DNA of 6,112 nt from Desulfobulbus sp. Its GTDB lineage: Bacteria > Desulfobacterota > Desulfobulbia > Desulfobulbales > Desulfobulbaceae. Numbering within the stretch: position 1 is the stretch's first letter; every line of letters starts with the position of its first letter. This document shows positions 5,460 to 6,112 of the stretch, one piece after another. A model generated the notes under the pieces. It saw only the letters and a list, made by a program, of their open reading frames with translations. It did no database searches and was not told the origin of the DNA. The position numbers and the translations under genes were made by a program. The DNA lies in contig JAUVLX010000221.1 of the NCBI GenBank assembly GCA_030600525.1, forward strand, positions 1-6,112. Reading direction: 5' to 3'.

Positions 5460-6112
5460 ATGGGTGGTGCATTAAAATTTTCGTCTCTCAGTGAACAAGT
5501 TTACGCATACCTGCGCAGAGAAATGATTAACGGTAACCTTACCCCAGGCTCCACCATCAATATCGGAGAAATAGCCTCCGAGCTCGGTATCAGCAAGACG
5601 CCTCTGCGCGACGCGCTGATTCATCTTGAGCTGGAGGGTTTTGTGACCATTATTCCACGACGTGGAGTTCTGGTTAACGAGCTTAAAATCTGCGACGTAA
5701 AAAATGCCTATGAGGCAGTAGGTCTGATCGAGGCATTCATTGTTGAAAAAGGTATCGATCATATCACCACATCTCACATTCAGGAGTTAGAAAAACTCAA
5801 TGAGATGATGATTAAAGACATCCAGAACAATGATTTTTCCAAGATCTTTGAAAACAACCTCGATTTCCATAGTGTTTACGTTGACATTTCCGATAATGAA
5901 CAGCTCAAAAAATTTATCTTACCCCTAAAACACCGGTTATACGATTTTCCCCGCCATAATTTTATCCCTGAATGGGAAATGCGAAACTGTGAAGAGCATA
6001 CTCTGTTTATCGAACATCTGAAAAACGGGAACGGAAAAGAAGCTGCCTCAATCCTCAAGGATACACATTGGTCCTATGAGTATCAACAAGACTTCATTTA
6101 TGCCTTCTACAA
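5460..6112 (+). CDS. GntR-family transcriptional regulator, FCD (FadR-like) type, 3' end cut by window
   Basis: The reading frame is open from the ATG at 5460 to the window end: 217 codons plus two bases, without a stop. The family is usually about 220-240 residues, so little is missing. Residues 8-72 form the winged helix-turn-helix, with EQVYAYLRREMINGNLTPG, the recognition region IASELGISKTPLRDAL (38-53), LELEGFV and the wing IPRRGVLV (65-72). From about 80 an all-helical FCD ligand domain follows. Candidate metal- or ligand-binding His residues are H137 (LDFH), H180 (EEH) and H203; the position four before H137, usually Asp in this family, is N133. AAGGAAA at 5447-5453 gives a suitable ribosome binding site. 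It lies 127 nt after ald on the same strand, so it is either weakly co-transcribed or driven from the hairpin region. Likely role: effector-responsive control of the taurine genes. Neither effector nor sign of control can be read from sequence. Confidence 0.9.
   Translation, partial: MGGALKFSSLSEQVYAYLRREMINGNLTPGSTINIGEIASELGISKTPLRDALIHLELEGFVTIIPRRGVLVNELKICDVKNAYEAVGLIEAFIVEKGIDHITTSHIQELEKLNEMMIKDIQNNDFSKIFENNLDFHSVYVDISDNEQLKKFILPLKHRLYDFPRHNFIPEWEMRNCEEHTLFIEHLKNGNGKEAASILKDTHWSYEYQQDFIYAFY

Noticed and set aside
5472..5777. 101-residue - strand frame opposite the regulator gene
   Set aside because: The + strand encodes a clear winged-helix GntR domain here; the antisense frame has no supporting features.

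Overview
The window carries a complete taurine (aminoethanesulfonate) dissimilation cassette on the + strand: sulfoacetaldehyde acetyltransferase (xsc), taurine:pyruvate aminotransferase (tpa) and alanine dehydrogenase (ald). It is followed by a GntR/FCD-type regulator that runs off the right edge, and preceded by a small cupin protein that ends in its own strong terminator. All genes are on the + strand, and I found no credible gene on the - strand. Base composition is moderate in the genes and clearly AT-rich between them. Together with the gene set, this fits a Gram-negative anaerobe, perhaps a Desulfobacterota (sulfate- or sulfite-reducing, taurine-fermenting) lineage. The taxonomic placement is inference; no rRNA or marker gene is present to confirm it.

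Layout: 15-380 is a DUF861/Cupin_3-like protein, closed by a near-perfect intrinsic terminator (414-455). 456-822 is a regulatory gap holding several inverted repeats, a TTGACA promoter candidate overlapped by two 10-bp palindromes, and two small tandem hairpins in the presumed xsc leader. xsc is 823-2610. 2611-2793 contains a long intrinsic terminator or attenuator and then the tpa ribosome binding site. tpa (2794-4191) and ald (4220-5332) are separated by 28 nt and are very probably co-transcribed. 5333-5459 holds a perfect 10-bp palindrome and a long two-tier hairpin. The regulator gene begins at 5460.

How the genes work together (established pathway): Tpa moves the amino group of taurine to pyruvate, giving sulfoacetaldehyde and alanine. 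Ald oxidatively deaminates alanine, regenerating pyruvate and releasing ammonium and NADH. Xsc (ThDP-dependent) converts sulfoacetaldehyde plus phosphate to acetyl phosphate and sulfite. Acetyl phosphate can yield ATP or acetyl-CoA, and sulfite can serve as electron acceptor or be exported. No taurine importer, phosphotransacetylase, acetate kinase or sulfite-handling enzyme lies in the window, so those must be elsewhere. The GntR/FCD protein is the obvious candidate controller, and the cupin is a neighbour of unknown role.

The enzymes belong to a known pathway and I do not claim a new system. The least explained parts are the non-coding structures: the long hairpin between ald and the regulator gene, the terminator inside the cassette, and the palindromes on the xsc promoter.
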